Positions 1-8,982 of a DNA stretch of 64,000 nt are shown here, piece by piece. The DNA is from Candidatus Contendibacter sp. (lineage in GTDB: Bacteria; Pseudomonadota; Gammaproteobacteria; Competibacterales; Competibacteraceae): positions 62,001 through 126,000 of the forward strand of contig JARSSO010000013.1 of the NCBI GenBank assembly GCA_029624765.1, written 5' to 3'. The translations under genes were made by a program, and so were the position numbers. The notes below the pieces were generated by a model. The model saw only the letters and a program-made list of their open reading frames with translations, was not told the origin of the DNA and ran no database searches. The number at the start of each line of letters is the position of its first letter. Position 1 is the first letter of the stretch.

Positions 1-598
1 TCGCCTCGCTGATGGCGCGGGTCAGTTCCAGATCGAAGCCGCGCTTGGTGCCGTCGCGGTCCATGCTGGTCAGCAGGATTTCGCCGGCGCCGTAGGCGTT
101 CATCCGCCGCGCCCATTCCACCGCGTCGATCCCGGTGGGCCGGCGACCGCCGTGGGTGAAGATTTCCCAGCGCGGCGATTCGCCGGGTTGATGCACCGCC
201 TTGGCGTCGATGGCGACCACGATGCACTGATTGCCGAACCGCTCGGCGGCTTCGCGCACGAACTCGGGCCGAGCGATGGCGGCGGTGTTGATGGACACTT
301 TGTCGGCCCCGGCGTTCAGCATTCGCCGCACGTCGTCCAGGGTGCGGATACCGCCGCCCACGGTCAACGGAATGAACACCTCGCTGGCGACTTGCTCAAC
401 CACGTGCACCATGGTCTCGCGGTCGTCGGAGCTGGCGGTGATGTCGAGAAAGGTGATTTCATCCGCGCCCTGCTTGTCGTAGCGGCGGGCGATTTCCACC
501 GGATCGCCGGCGTCGCGGATTTCCACGAATTTGACGCCCTTGACCACCCGGCCCCGATCCACGTCCAGGCACGGGATGATGCGTTTCGCCAGTCCCAT
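1..598 (-). CDS. hisF: Imidazole glycerol phosphate synthase cyclase subunit HisF (partial)
   Basis: Reading the minus strand from an ATG at 596-598 gives a HisF N-terminus with the motif [14 protein letters not shown], followed by a TIM-barrel sequence with LTVGGGIRT and VVAIDAK. The gene runs off the left edge, so about 199 codons are visible and the C-terminus (roughly the last fifth of a ~255-residue family) is missing. HisF uses ammonia from HisH to convert PRFAR into imidazole glycerol phosphate and AICAR in the cytoplasm. The catalytic Asp of the N-terminal CLD motif is present. Its start overlaps the hisA stop (TGATG), which implies translational coupling. It is the last visible gene of a minus-strand run hisB-hisH-hisA-hisF. 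Confidence 0.95.
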   Translation of the reverse strand, partial: MGLAKRIIPCLDVDRGRVVKGVKFVEIRDAGDPVEIARRYDKQGADEITFLDITASSDDRETMVHVVEQVASEVFIPLTVGGGIRTLDDVRRMLNAGADKVSINTAAIARPEFVREAAERFGNQCIVVAIDAKAVHQPGESPRWEIFTHGGRRPTGIDAVEWARRMNAYGAGEILLTSMDRDGTKRGFDLELTRAISEA

Positions 599-1338
599 CA
601 CCCGTTCCCCAGGGTATTGGCCAATCGTTGCGCCTCGGCCAGGTCGATGGCGCCATCGTACAGCGCCCGGCCGATGATCGCGCCCATGATGCCCTCGCCC
701 TGCACCGCGCACAATGCCCGCACGTCGTCCAGGGTGCTGACGCCGCCGGAGGCGATTACCGGGATGCTGATGGCCTGCGCCAGCCGCACCGTGGCCTCGA
801 CGTTGACCCCCTGCATCATGCCGTCGCGACTGATGTCGGTGTAGACGATGGCTTCGACGCCGTAGCGTTCGAAGATCCGCGCCAGGTCGATCACGTCGTG
901 CTTGGACAGCTTCGACCAGCCATCGACCGCGACCCGTCCATCCTTGGCGTCCAGCCCAACGATGATGTGGCCGGCGTATTCGACGCACAGGTCGTTGATG
1001 AAGCCCGGCTCCTGCACCGCCTTGGTGCCGATGATGACGAACTGGACGCCTGCATCCAGATAGGTCTCGACGGTCTGTTCGTCGCGAATGCCGCCGCCGA
1101 CCTGGATGGATAAATCGGGGAAGGTTTGGGCGATGCGGCGAATCACCTGGGTGTTGACCGGTCGGCCGGCGAACGCGCCGTTCAGGTCCACCAGATGCAG
1201 GCGGCGGGCGCCGGCCTCCACCCAACGCGCGGCCATCGCCACCGGGTCGTCCGAAAAGACCGTCGAGTCTTCCATCCGTCCCTGGCGCAACCGCACGCAC
1301 TTGCCATCCTTCAAATCAATCGCGGGTATGAGCAACAT
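598..1338 (-). CDS. hisA: Phosphoribosylformimino-5-aminoimidazole carboxamide ribotide isomerase HisA
   Basis: The 246-residue product has the usual length of HisA, the ProFAR isomerase that makes PRFAR for HisH-HisF. It begins [17 protein letters not shown], with the catalytic Asp in AIDLKDG, and shows the beta/alpha-barrel phosphate-binding segments IQVGGGIRD and IPVIASGGV. The second catalytic region is in [10 protein letters not shown]. The gene lies 37 bp downstream of hisH and overlaps hisF by one base, consistent with one operon. I see no truncation or unusual residue. Confidence 0.97.
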   Translation of the reverse strand: MLLIPAIDLKDGKCVRLRQGRMEDSTVFSDDPVAMAARWVEAGARRLHLVDLNGAFAGRPVNTQVIRRIAQTFPDLSIQVGGGIRDEQTVETYLDAGVQFVIIGTKAVQEPGFINDLCVEYAGHIIVGLDAKDGRVAVDGWSKLSKHDVIDLARIFERYGVEAIVYTDISRDGMMQGVNVEATVRLAQAISIPVIASGGVSTLDDVRALCAVQGEGIMGAIIGRALYDGAIDLAEAQRLANTLGNG

Positions 1339-1375
1339 GGCAGGGTTCTATGTAAATTGACTGACCACAGACTGT

Positions 1376-2014
1376 TCAGGGATTCCAATTCGCGAAATTG
1401 GCGAGCAACCGCAGACCCGCCTGGGCGCTCTTCTCCGGGTGGAATTGCACGGCAAAGATGTTGTCCCGGGCGATGACCGAAGCGAACTCGAAGCCGTAAC
1501 AGGTCCAGCCCGCCACCAGCGTTTCGTCGGCGGGTCGCGGATAATAACTATGGACGAAATAGAAGCGGCTGTCCTGGGGGATGCCGCGCCAGAGTGGGTG
1601 GTTTCCCGCCTGACGGACCTGATTCCAGCCCATGTGCGGCACCTTGAGCCGCTCGCCGGTCACCGGATCGCGCGGGTCGGCGAACCGGACCACCCGGCCC
1701 GGCAACACGCCCAGACCGGCGACGCCGTCGTTCTCCTCGCTGAAGTCCAGCAGCGCCTGTGGTCCCAGGCACAGCCCCAGAAAGGGTTTGCCCAGCGCCG
1801 CGTCCCGGACCACGTCCACCAGGTTCCAGTGGGCCAGTTCGCGCATGCAGTCGCGGATCGAGCCCTGGCCGGGAAATACCACCCGGTCGGCCTGGAGAAT
1901 GTCTTGGCGGTTCTGCGTGACGATCACGCGCGCTTGTGGAGCGACATGTTCGAGCGCCTTGGCGACGGAACGCAGATTGCCCATGCCATAGTCGATGATC
2001 GCGATACTGGTCAT
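1376..2014 (-). CDS. hisH: Imidazole glycerol phosphate synthase glutaminase subunit HisH
   Basis: This 212-residue class I glutamine amidotransferase supplies ammonia to HisF. The N-terminus IAIIDYGMGNLRSV is typical of HisH. The nucleophile is Cys82 in LGLCLGPQALLD, and the His-Glu pair of the triad is in QFHPEKSA near the C-terminus. The nucleophile elbow reads GLCLGPQ; a Met before the Gln is more usual, and the Pro is a mild peculiarity. It lies 42 bp after hisB and 37 bp before hisA on the same strand. Confidence 0.96.
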   Translation of the reverse strand: MTSIAIIDYGMGNLRSVAKALEHVAPQARVIVTQNRQDILQADRVVFPGQGSIRDCMRELAHWNLVDVVRDAALGKPFLGLCLGPQALLDFSEENDGVAGLGVLPGRVVRFADPRDPVTGERLKVPHMGWNQVRQAGNHPLWRGIPQDSRFYFVHSYYPRPADETLVAGWTCYGFEFASVIARDNIFAVQFHPEKSAQAGLRLLANFANWNP

Positions 2015-2056
2015 GCGGAAAACTCGGGAAGACGGGAGCGCGGGAGAGGGTGAGCT

Positions 2057-2647
2057 TTACAGGCTGCCCTTGGTGGAAGGAACGCCGGTCGCGCGCGGGT
2101 CGGGTTCGACCGCCATGCGCAGCGCGCGTCCGAACGCCTTGAACACGGTTTCGGCGATGTGGTGGGCGTTGCGGCCACGCAGGTTGTCCACGTGCAGGGT
2201 GACCAGGGCATGATTGACGAAGCCCTGGAAGAATTCGCGAAGCAGGTCCACGTCGAACTCGCCGATCCGGGCGCGGGGAAACTCGACGAAATAGTCCAGT
2301 CCAGGTCGGCCGGAGCAGTCGAGCACCACCCGCGACAGGCTCTCGTCCAGCGGCACATAGGCGTGGCCGTAACGGTGGATGCCGCGTTTGTCGCCGAGGG
2401 CCTGCTTGATCGCCTGACCGAGCGTGATGCCGATGTCCTCAACCGTGTGGTGGGCGTCGATGTGCAGATCGCCCTCGGCCTCGATGTCCAGATCGATCAG
2501 ACCGTGGCGGGCGACCTGGTCGAGCATGTGGTCGAGGAAGGGCAAGCCGGTGGCGAGCCGGGCGTTGCCCGCGCCATCCAGATTGACGCGCGCCTGAATC
2601 CGGGTTTCCAAAGTGTCGCGCTTGACCGTCGCGATGCGTGCCGACAT
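2057..2647 (-). CDS. hisB: Imidazoleglycerol-phosphate dehydratase HisB
   Basis: The 196-residue monofunctional IGPD removes water from imidazole glycerol phosphate to give imidazole acetol phosphate. Repeated metal-binding His motifs are visible: [25 protein letters not shown] near the middle and [13 protein letters not shown] followed by RNAHHIAE in the second half. I chose the ATG at 2645-2647 ([12 protein letters not shown]). An upstream in-frame ATG would add 32 low-complexity residues not expected in the family. It is the first gene of the visible his cluster. The phosphatase domain found fused to HisB in enteric bacteria is absent. Confidence 0.95.
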   Translation of the reverse strand: MSARIATVKRDTLETRIQARVNLDGAGNARLATGLPFLDHMLDQVARHGLIDLDIEAEGDLHIDAHHTVEDIGITLGQAIKQALGDKRGIHRYGHAYVPLDESLSRVVLDCSGRPGLDYFVEFPRARIGEFDVDLLREFFQGFVNHALVTLHVDNLRGRNAHHIAETVFKAFGRALRMAVEPDPRATGVPSTKGSL

Positions 2648-2809
2648 GGAAGTTCTATCCGCGCCCACCGGGTCCGGTGGGTGAAATGGCCTGGGTTTCG
2701 GTCCACGCCCACAATCCCATGGTGGGAAAGGTGGCTTCGCCATGATTATAGATGAGTGGATCGAATAAGCGAATTCGGGCGGGTTTCGGCCGACTTTTGA
2801 CCGAGAGGG

Positions 2810-3232
2810 CTACAATGACGTCGGGGTGATCAACGGAATTGGATGCCGTCCGTGCTTCCGGTATACGGTAAAGTCGGAATCCAGGGTGCAGATGGCGTGA
2901 TCATCGAATTTCTCCGCCATCCGCACCAGGCAAGCATCGGCCAGCGACATCGGAATATCGCGATACTTCTGGCGCAAGAGGCGCACGGCTTCGATGTCGT
3001 CGGATAGCGCGAACTCCACTTTCAACAGCCCATTCTCGACCATTTCCAGCAAGATATCCTGAGCAACGGGCAACCGGCGCAGCAGATGCCAGGATTCAGC
3101 CAGGACGGCTTCGCACAGCAGCCAAGGCAAGGCCAACGTCCCGGCTTGTTCGGCAATCCAGCCGTGGTGGGTTTCGCGCCGGTCGAGAAACGCGACCAGC
3201 GGCCCCGTGTCAATGATCACCCAGCGAGTCAT
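2810..3232 (-). CDS. PIN-domain protein, VapC-like toxin
   Basis: The 140-residue product starts MTRWVIIDTGPLVAFLD, the standard first strand and first acidic residue of a PIN nuclease. A conserved Glu sits in LLCEAVLAES and two further acidic residues in MSLADACLVRMA and CTLDSDFTVY, completing the metal site. PIN toxins of this kind cut RNA, often tRNA or rRNA; the target here cannot be read from sequence. The ATG at 3230-3232 overlaps the end of the upstream ribbon-helix-helix gene by 23 bp, the normal antitoxin-toxin arrangement. A longer frame reaching to 3364 is rejected because the extra residues have no PIN similarity. Confidence 0.85.
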   Translation of the reverse strand: MTRWVIIDTGPLVAFLDRRETHHGWIAEQAGTLALPWLLCEAVLAESWHLLRRLPVAQDILLEMVENGLLKVEFALSDDIEAVRLLRQKYRDIPMSLADACLVRMAEKFDDHAICTLDSDFTVYRKHGRHPIPLITPTSL

Positions 3233-3476
3233 GGCCAAAATCCGCGAGATACTCCGGGTTCGTCGCCAAGTCGGTGATGCCCGAATCCACGATCCCGCAG
3301 TAACGCCGCATGCGCTCGTGTGCTGAAAGGTGCTGGGCCGCGCCCGGCGCGGGCGGTTCGCCAAGCCAGTTGCGAAATAGCTCCACGGTCACCGCACGGA
3401 TGGGCCGACCTTCCAAGGCGCTCTTGGCCTTCACTTTGCGGTAAAGTTCGTCAGGTATTTCAATGGTTGCTTTCAT
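3210..3476 (-). CDS. Ribbon-helix-helix antitoxin, VapB-like
   Basis: This 88-residue protein begins MKATIEIPDELYRKVKAKSA, a typical MetJ/Arc-type ribbon-helix-helix N-terminus that would bind operator DNA as a dimer. The C-terminal half is acidic and Pro-rich (GEPPAPG onward) and is likely the toxin-neutralising tail. It precedes and overlaps the PIN toxin gene by 23 bp. The 50-80 bp between its start and the divergent MFS gene probably holds an autoregulated promoter, by analogy with vapBC loci. The assignment as antitoxin rests on fold and position. Confidence 0.8.
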   Translation of the reverse strand: MKATIEIPDELYRKVKAKSALEGRPIRAVTVELFRNWLGEPPAPGAAQHLSAHERMRRYCGIVDSGITDLATNPEYLADFGHDSLGDH

Positions 3477-3557
3477 AAAAGACAGGTTAGCTGTATTCCC
3501 GTATTTCCGTCAAGCTGGCAATCCGATCACTTGCCAATGCCATGGGATGTCCGGTCG

Positions 3558-4856
<1,299 letters not shown>

Positions 4857-4968
4857 GGGCGCGAATCAGCGATGGGAAAAATTCGGCCTGGGAAGGGGTT
4901 AGGAATGAACGGTGAATTTTAGTGGTTATAGTGTTGACTATTTATAATTGGTAGGTGTAGCAACCACC

Positions 4969-5151
4969 ATGAACAGCAAAGAAATCATCAAGCGACTGGA
5001 AGACGATGGTTGGACGCTACGCGGGGTGAAGGGCAGCCACCATATTTATGCCCATCCCAGCAGGTCAGGCCACATCAGCGTCCCACACCCGAAAAAGGAG
5101 CTGGGCGTGGGCTTGGTCAACAAACTCCTCAAGCAGGCAGGCTTAAAATGA
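4969..5151 (+). CDS. hicA: HicA-type mRNA interferase toxin
   Basis: The 60-residue protein has the compact HicA (YcfA) dsRNA-binding-like fold: MNSKEIIKRLEDDGWTLRGV, then KGSHHIYAHP containing the catalytic His, then HISVPHPKKELG and a short helix. HicA cleaves mRNA independently of translation and is neutralised by HicB. The ATG at 4969 fits the family N-terminus; an upstream in-frame ATG adds seven residues with no support. Its stop overlaps the hicB start (ATGA). The AT-rich upstream region (4920-4960) contrasts with its surroundings and may carry the promoter. Confidence 0.93.
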   Translation: MNSKEIIKRLEDDGWTLRGVKGSHHIYAHPSRSGHISVPHPKKELGVGLVNKLLKQAGLK

Positions 5152-5543
5152 AATTTATTCTTGCGATTGAACCCGGATCGGAGACCACGGCATTCGGGGT
5201 CGTGGTTCCCGATCTTCCGGGGTGCTTTTCCGCCGGGGACAGTCTGGATGAAGCGATGGATAATGCCCAAGAAGCCATTGCGCTATATTGTGAAACCCTG
5301 ATTGAGGAGGGAGGGCGTTTTCCTGAAACCGCGTCGTTGACCGTACATCAAGCGAATCCTGAGTTTGCAGGGTGGATTTGGGCCGTTATCGAGGTTCCGG
5401 TTGAACGCTATTTCGGCCCAGCCGAAAAAATCAATATCACGCTCCCGCGTCTCTTGCTGGCCAAAATTGACGACTATGCGCGTCAAAAGGGCGTCAGTCG
5501 ATCCGGCTTTCTCGCTGACGCCGCCCGCATGGCGATGCGATAA
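5148..5543 (+). CDS. hicB: HicB-type antitoxin
   Basis: This 131-residue protein has two parts. Residues 1-70 form a HicB-like partial RNase H fold, with VPDLPGCFSAGDSLDEAM as its hallmark. The C-terminus, from about residue 92 (INITLPRLLLAKIDDYAR), is a ribbon-helix-helix DNA-binding domain. It would neutralise HicA and repress the operon. The start overlaps the hicA stop by four bases. The pair lies between the MFS gene and tRNA-Leu and is bordered by the duplicated MFS 3' end. Confidence 0.93.
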   Translation: MKFILAIEPGSETTAFGVVVPDLPGCFSAGDSLDEAMDNAQEAIALYCETLIEEGGRFPETASLTVHQANPEFAGWIWAVIEVPVERYFGPAEKINITLPRLLLAKIDDYARQKGVSRSGFLADAARMAMR

Positions 5544-5620
5544 GCCCCCGTGGCTCCGTAGTCCGCAGATTATGGTTGCGGGTTCGACGGGCTGCGCTGC
5601 GCTAACCCACACTACAGGCT

Positions 5621-5693
5621 GCTGGCGCGGGTGGACGAGGCGGAAGGAAGACGGATGGCCAAGGCGCTGTAAAGACGCGAGTCGGCGATGGGA
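5621..5693 (+). repeat. Direct repeat copy 2: stranded 3' end of the MFS gene
   Basis: This copy of the MFS gene terminus has no gene body upstream and ends four bases before the 3' end of tRNA-Leu. It still encodes the in-frame tail VDEAEGRRMAKAL followed by a TAA stop. The sequence immediately before it (5575-5620) resembles part of the hairpin repeat at 57512-57588 (a ...gcgctaaccc... segment). Confidence 0.93.
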
Positions 5694-5697
5694 GGGT

Positions 5698-5783
5698 TGG
5701 TGCCGGGAGAGAGACTCGAACTCTCACGGTATCGCTACCGGTGGATTTTGAGTCCACTGCGTCTACCATTCCGCCATCCCGGC
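5698..5783 (-). tRNA. tRNA-Leu(CAA)
   Basis: The reverse complement folds as an 86-nt class II tRNA. The acceptor stem GCCGGGA pairs with TCCCGGC, the anticodon stem GTGGA/TCCAC encloses the loop CTCAAAA with anticodon CAA (reads UUG), and there is a long variable arm and a T-loop with GTTCGAGTC. The 3' CCA is encoded. It is transcribed away from the divergent EamA gene and toward hicAB. Confidence 0.95.
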
Positions 5784-5953
5784 CAGGGAGTGAGGGGAGA
5801 GGAAGGCAAGTATAAGGATTTTGCGTCGCTGGGCAAGCGGGACCATGATTTTAGTGCAAACGAACGCGCCGCCGCCCATCCCGGAACCGGACCAGTCGGG
5901 TATCATGCCGGCCTTGCCCACGCTGGCGGCCCGAACCTTTCCAAGTACTCAAG

Positions 5954-6901
5954 ATGTTGATATCCAAAACGCTCAAAGCGGAAGCGCTGTTGTTGCTGGC
6001 GGCGGTGATCTGGGGCTTTGCCTTCGTCGCCCAGCGGGTTGGAATGGATCACGTTGGTCCGTTCACCTACAACGGTGTCCGCTTCGTCCTCGGCGTGCTG
6101 TCGTTGTTGCCCCTGCTGTGGCTGGGACGGCGTTCCGTCGTGCCCATCGCTCCGAACGGCTGGCGGCCGATCCTGGGTGGCGGCCTGCTGGCCGGCCTGA
6201 TCCTGTTCGCCGGCGCCTCGCTGCAACAGGTCGGCATCGTCCACACCACCGCCGGCAAGGCCGGCTTCATCACCGGCTTGTACGTGGTGATCGTGCCGGT
6301 GCTCGGCCTGTTCTGGGGGCATCGCACGCCTTGGAGCACCTGGGCCGGCGCGGCGCTGGCGGTGGCTGGCCTTTACCTTTTGACCCTGACCGACGACTTC
6401 ACCTTGGCCGAGGGCGATGGACTGGTCTTGCTTGGCGCCTTGTTCTGGGCGGGTCATGTGCTGGTGATCGGCTGGCTGTCGGGGCGGCATGTCGAGCCGG
6501 TGTTGCTGGCCTGCCTGCAATTCGTCGTCTGCGGGGTACTGAGCCTGGCGGTGGCGGTGGTGACCGAACCGATCACTCTGGCGGGGCTGTGGGGCGGGGC
6601 GATGCCGATTCTCTACGGCGGCCTGCTGTCGGTGGGGGTCGCCTACACTCTGCAAGTGGTGGCCCAGCGTGACGCCCCGCCGGCCCACGCCGCGATCATT
6701 CTCAGCCTGGAAACCGGGTTCGCGGCGCTGGGCGGCTGGCTACTGCTGAACGAAACCCTGTCCGGGCGTGGTTTACTCGGCTGCGCGCTGATGTTCGCGG
6801 GGATGCTGATTTCGCAACTGGGTCTGGGCAAGGCGGCGCCCTCGCCGACCGAACCGGCGGCGGTTCCCGGCCCGGCGCTGGTCGCGGACAAACCTTCCTA
6901 A
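5954..6901 (+). CDS. EamA/DMT-family permease
   Basis: The 315-residue protein shows about ten hydrophobic helices in two EamA repeats (residues about 8-140 and 150-290). The opening motif AVIWGFAFVAQRVGM and the YNGVRFVLG segment are typical of drug/metabolite transporters. The second repeat contains ALFWAGHVLVIGWLSGR and ends near SLETGFAALGGWLLLNE. The substrate is unknown. The C-terminal tail after residue 300 is Pro/Ala-rich and probably cytoplasmic. Its stop overlaps the convergent zinc-ribbon gene by four bases. Confidence 0.88.
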   Translation: MLISKTLKAEALLLLAAVIWGFAFVAQRVGMDHVGPFTYNGVRFVLGVLSLLPLLWLGRRSVVPIAPNGWRPILGGGLLAGLILFAGASLQQVGIVHTTAGKAGFITGLYVVIVPVLGLFWGHRTPWSTWAGAALAVAGLYLLTLTDDFTLAEGDGLVLLGALFWAGHVLVIGWLSGRHVEPVLLACLQFVVCGVLSLAVAVVTEPITLAGLWGGAMPILYGGLLSVGVAYTLQVVAQRDAPPAHAAIILSLETGFAALGGWLLLNETLSGRGLLGCALMFAGMLISQLGLGKAAPSPTEPAAVPGPALVADKPS

Positions 6902-7107
6902 CGCGGTTCCCGCCCGGCGTCGGTTTCCTCGGTCGGCTGGGCATCCTCGCCGGTCGCCGGCGCGGCTTCGCCAGACACTTCCGGTCCGTCGCCTTGCCGC
7001 GCTTCGTGCCAGCACTGATAACACAGGCGCAGGCCGTCTTGACTGAAAATGCTGGCGGGTGGACCGAAACGCCCGCATAAATCGCAAACCAGATAGCTGC
7101 TGACCAT
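6898..7107 (-). CDS. Small zinc-ribbon protein
   Basis: A 69-residue protein starting MVSSYLVCDLCGRFG. Two CxxC knuckles (CDLC, then CYQC about 22 residues later) make a likely treble-clef or zinc-ribbon metal site. The C-terminal half is acidic and Pro/Glu-rich and probably disordered. I do not recognise a named family. It starts divergently and very close to the RNA methyltransferase gene (38 bp between start codons), so the two may share a control region. The ATG at 7105-7107 is chosen because longer in-frame starts run into the methyltransferase coding region. Confidence 0.6.
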   Translation of the reverse strand: MVSSYLVCDLCGRFGPPASIFSQDGLRLCYQCWHEARQGDGPEVSGEAAPATGEDAQPTEETDAGREPR

Positions 7108-7144
7108 GACCGCCTCCTCGCTCGTTTCGCCCCGTGAGAATGCC

Positions 7145-8239
7145 ATGAACCTGCCCGCCGGCTGCGAACCCCGCTGTCCGGGCTGTACCCATCGCATGTT
7201 AGACGCCGCCACCAGCGAGGCGCAAAAAATGGATTGGCTGCGCCGGGCGCTCGCGCCCTGGGTCGATCGGTTGCAGTCGGTACGGGCGGTTGCGGGCGCG
7301 GATCGCTGGGGCTATCGGGGCAAGGTCTGCCTGTCCGCCGTCTGGAATGCGGCGGACGGCTGGAATTTCGGGCTGTGGCGGCGCGACGAGTTGATTCCGA
7401 TACCGGACTGTCCCGTCCACACCGGTTTGGTGCGGACCATGGTGCGCTGGTTGCGGGAGGCGCTGCCGCCAGGAGCGACATTTCCGCTGGCCTTTTACGT
7501 TCAATCCGGGGCGCAGGCGACCCTGATTCTGAAAACTCCCCACGTTTCCAACCTGGACTGGCTGGACGGGGAACGGCGGGCGGAACTGGCGAGCATGGGG
7601 TTGGAGGGATTGTGGCTGCATTTGCACCCGGCCGCCGGGCGCCGGCTGTTCGCCCGCAACGGCTGGACCCTGTTGTGGGGGCAGCCGCGCTCGCGGGACG
7701 CCTTCGGGCTGGAGTACGGACCGACCGCTTTTCAGCAATTGATCCCCGCGTTGTACCGCGAGGCGCTGGATGCGGCGGAGACTTTTCTCGCGCCGGAACC
7801 GGGCGACAGCCTGGCCGATCTGTATTGTGGCATCGGCGCCAGCCTGGCGCGCTGGACCCGGCGCGGGGCGCGAACGCTCGGCGTGGATCTGGGCGGCGAA
7901 GCGGTGGCGTGCGCCGGTCTGAACGCCCCGGCCGCGACCGTCTTGCGGGGCAAGTGCGCGGATCGGATTCCACAACTGCGGGCATGGACTCCGTTCACCG
8001 GAACCCGGCTGTTGTATCTCAATCCGCCGCGCACCGGTTTGGATCCGGCGGTGCTGGCCTGGATGACCGACGAGTACCGACCCGAGCGGTTGGCCTATCT
8101 GTCGTGCAGCGCCGGGACGTTGAGCCGCAATCTTCGGGAGTTGACCGAGGCCGGTTATACAGTGGAACGGCTGATTCCCCACGACTTTTTCCCTCAGACT
8201 CACCACGTCGAAACCTTGGCGTTGCTGAGCAGGGGCTGA
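7145..8239 (+). CDS. Class I SAM-dependent RNA methyltransferase of the TrmA/RlmC/RlmD (m5U) family
   Basis: The 364-residue product starts with a Cys cluster (Cys7, Cys11, Cys14 in CEPRCPGC) like the iron-sulfur site of RlmD-type enzymes. It continues with a central domain and a Rossmann methyltransferase domain with SAM motif LADLYCGIGASLA. LYLNPPRTGLDP is the characteristic substrate motif, and the catalytic Cys321 is in YLSCSAGTLSRNL. The likely reaction is C5 methylation of a uridine in rRNA or tRNA; the exact site cannot be assigned. It is shorter than RlmD (about 430) and lacks a TRAM domain. An alternative ATG at 7106 would add 13 residues. Confidence 0.82.
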   Translation: MNLPAGCEPRCPGCTHRMLDAATSEAQKMDWLRRALAPWVDRLQSVRAVAGADRWGYRGKVCLSAVWNAADGWNFGLWRRDELIPIPDCPVHTGLVRTMVRWLREALPPGATFPLAFYVQSGAQATLILKTPHVSNLDWLDGERRAELASMGLEGLWLHLHPAAGRRLFARNGWTLLWGQPRSRDAFGLEYGPTAFQQLIPALYREALDAAETFLAPEPGDSLADLYCGIGASLARWTRRGARTLGVDLGGEAVACAGLNAPAATVLRGKCADRIPQLRAWTPFTGTRLLYLNPPRTGLDPAVLAWMTDEYRPERLAYLSCSAGTLSRNLRELTEAGYTVERLIPHDFFPQTHHVETLALLSRG

Positions 8240-8532
8240 TTTTTGCGCCGGTTACCCCTGCCGTGCCTTTCGGGTGAGGAAACTACTTTGCAAGCGGGAA
8301 TGAGCACTTACTGTTTTGAATCCTGTTGGCCGAGTTCTTAGGTCTATCCGGGCCACTGAACCCGCCACCATTCCCCTGTTGCCGCACGATCTTGAGCGGC
8401 TTGATGGCGCCCCCAACCTGGGCGGAACGATGAGCGGCTGGGCCACCGAACCAGGCCGCCGGACCGGCCGGGTCGGGTATCGGCTGGAACCCGCGTCGGG
8501 GCCGGATGGATGATCGTCTCAAACACGCGGCG
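8240..8532. other. Intergenic region without a convincing gene
   Basis: About 290 bp between the RNA methyltransferase and the acyl-CoA-binding protein gene. Short open frames exist on both strands but none has family features, a ribosome site or plausible composition. No tRNA or strong terminator is visible. Confidence 0.6.
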
Positions 8533-8793
8533 CTAGGTGTTCTTCAGCGATTCGACCAAGTCGATGTACTGCCGCATGGCTTCTTCGTTCGTGATGCCCT
8601 TGAGCTTGGCCCAGGCGTCGTACTTGGCGCGGCCCACCAGATCGGTGAAGCCGGGCCGCTTGCCCGCGGCGTCTCCGGCCGAGCCCTGTTTGAAATAGGC
8701 GTAGAGTTTCAGCAGGGTATCATTGTCGGGCCGCTTGCCGAGTTTCTTGCTATCCTCAACGGCGGTTTGAAAACGACTGGCGAGGTCGGACAT
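8533..8793 (-). CDS. Acyl-CoA-binding protein
   Basis: The 86-residue protein matches the eukaryotic-type ACBP fold in length and motifs: MSDLASRFQTAVEDSKKLG, then DTLLKLYAYFKQGSAGD and KYDAWAKLKGITNEEAM. The KLYAYFKQ and KYDAWAKLKG segments carry the residues that hold the CoA moiety. It would buffer cytosolic long-chain acyl-CoA and feed acyltransferases. ACBP genes are scattered in bacteria. Here the gene lies back to back with a wax ester/TAG synthase, which supports a role in storage-lipid synthesis. The ATG at 8791-8793 gives the family length. Confidence 0.92.
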   Translation of the reverse strand: MSDLASRFQTAVEDSKKLGKRPDNDTLLKLYAYFKQGSAGDAAGKRPGFTDLVGRAKYDAWAKLKGITNEEAMRQYIDLVESLKNT

Positions 8794-8982
8794 GGCGATT
8801 GCTCCTGCGGTGATGGGGGTGATTGCGATGGCGGCGAGTGTAGCCGAATCACGACGGGAGTTCATTGCATGGAATGGCTATGGGCCGGACGCGGTGAAAC
8901 CACCGCGGATGGAAACGCCCGGCGCGGCGGCCAATTCAACCAAGTTCCTTGTAATCCACTGGCTTAGAATCCCTGGTCATTC

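Noticed and set aside
2648..2743. N-terminal extension of HisB from an upstream ATG
   Set aside because: The extra 32 residues are Pro/Arg-rich and outside the conserved IGPD domain.
4934..4948. TTGACT and TATAAT sequences upstream of hicA
   Set aside because: The spacing between them is only 3 bases, so they cannot serve together as a sigma-70 -35/-10 pair. TATAAT alone may be a -10 element but I see no good -35 at 17 bases.
8316..8513. Possible small gene between the RNA methyltransferase and ACBP genes
   Set aside because: No ribosome site, no recognisable domain, and overlapping frames on both strands are equally long.
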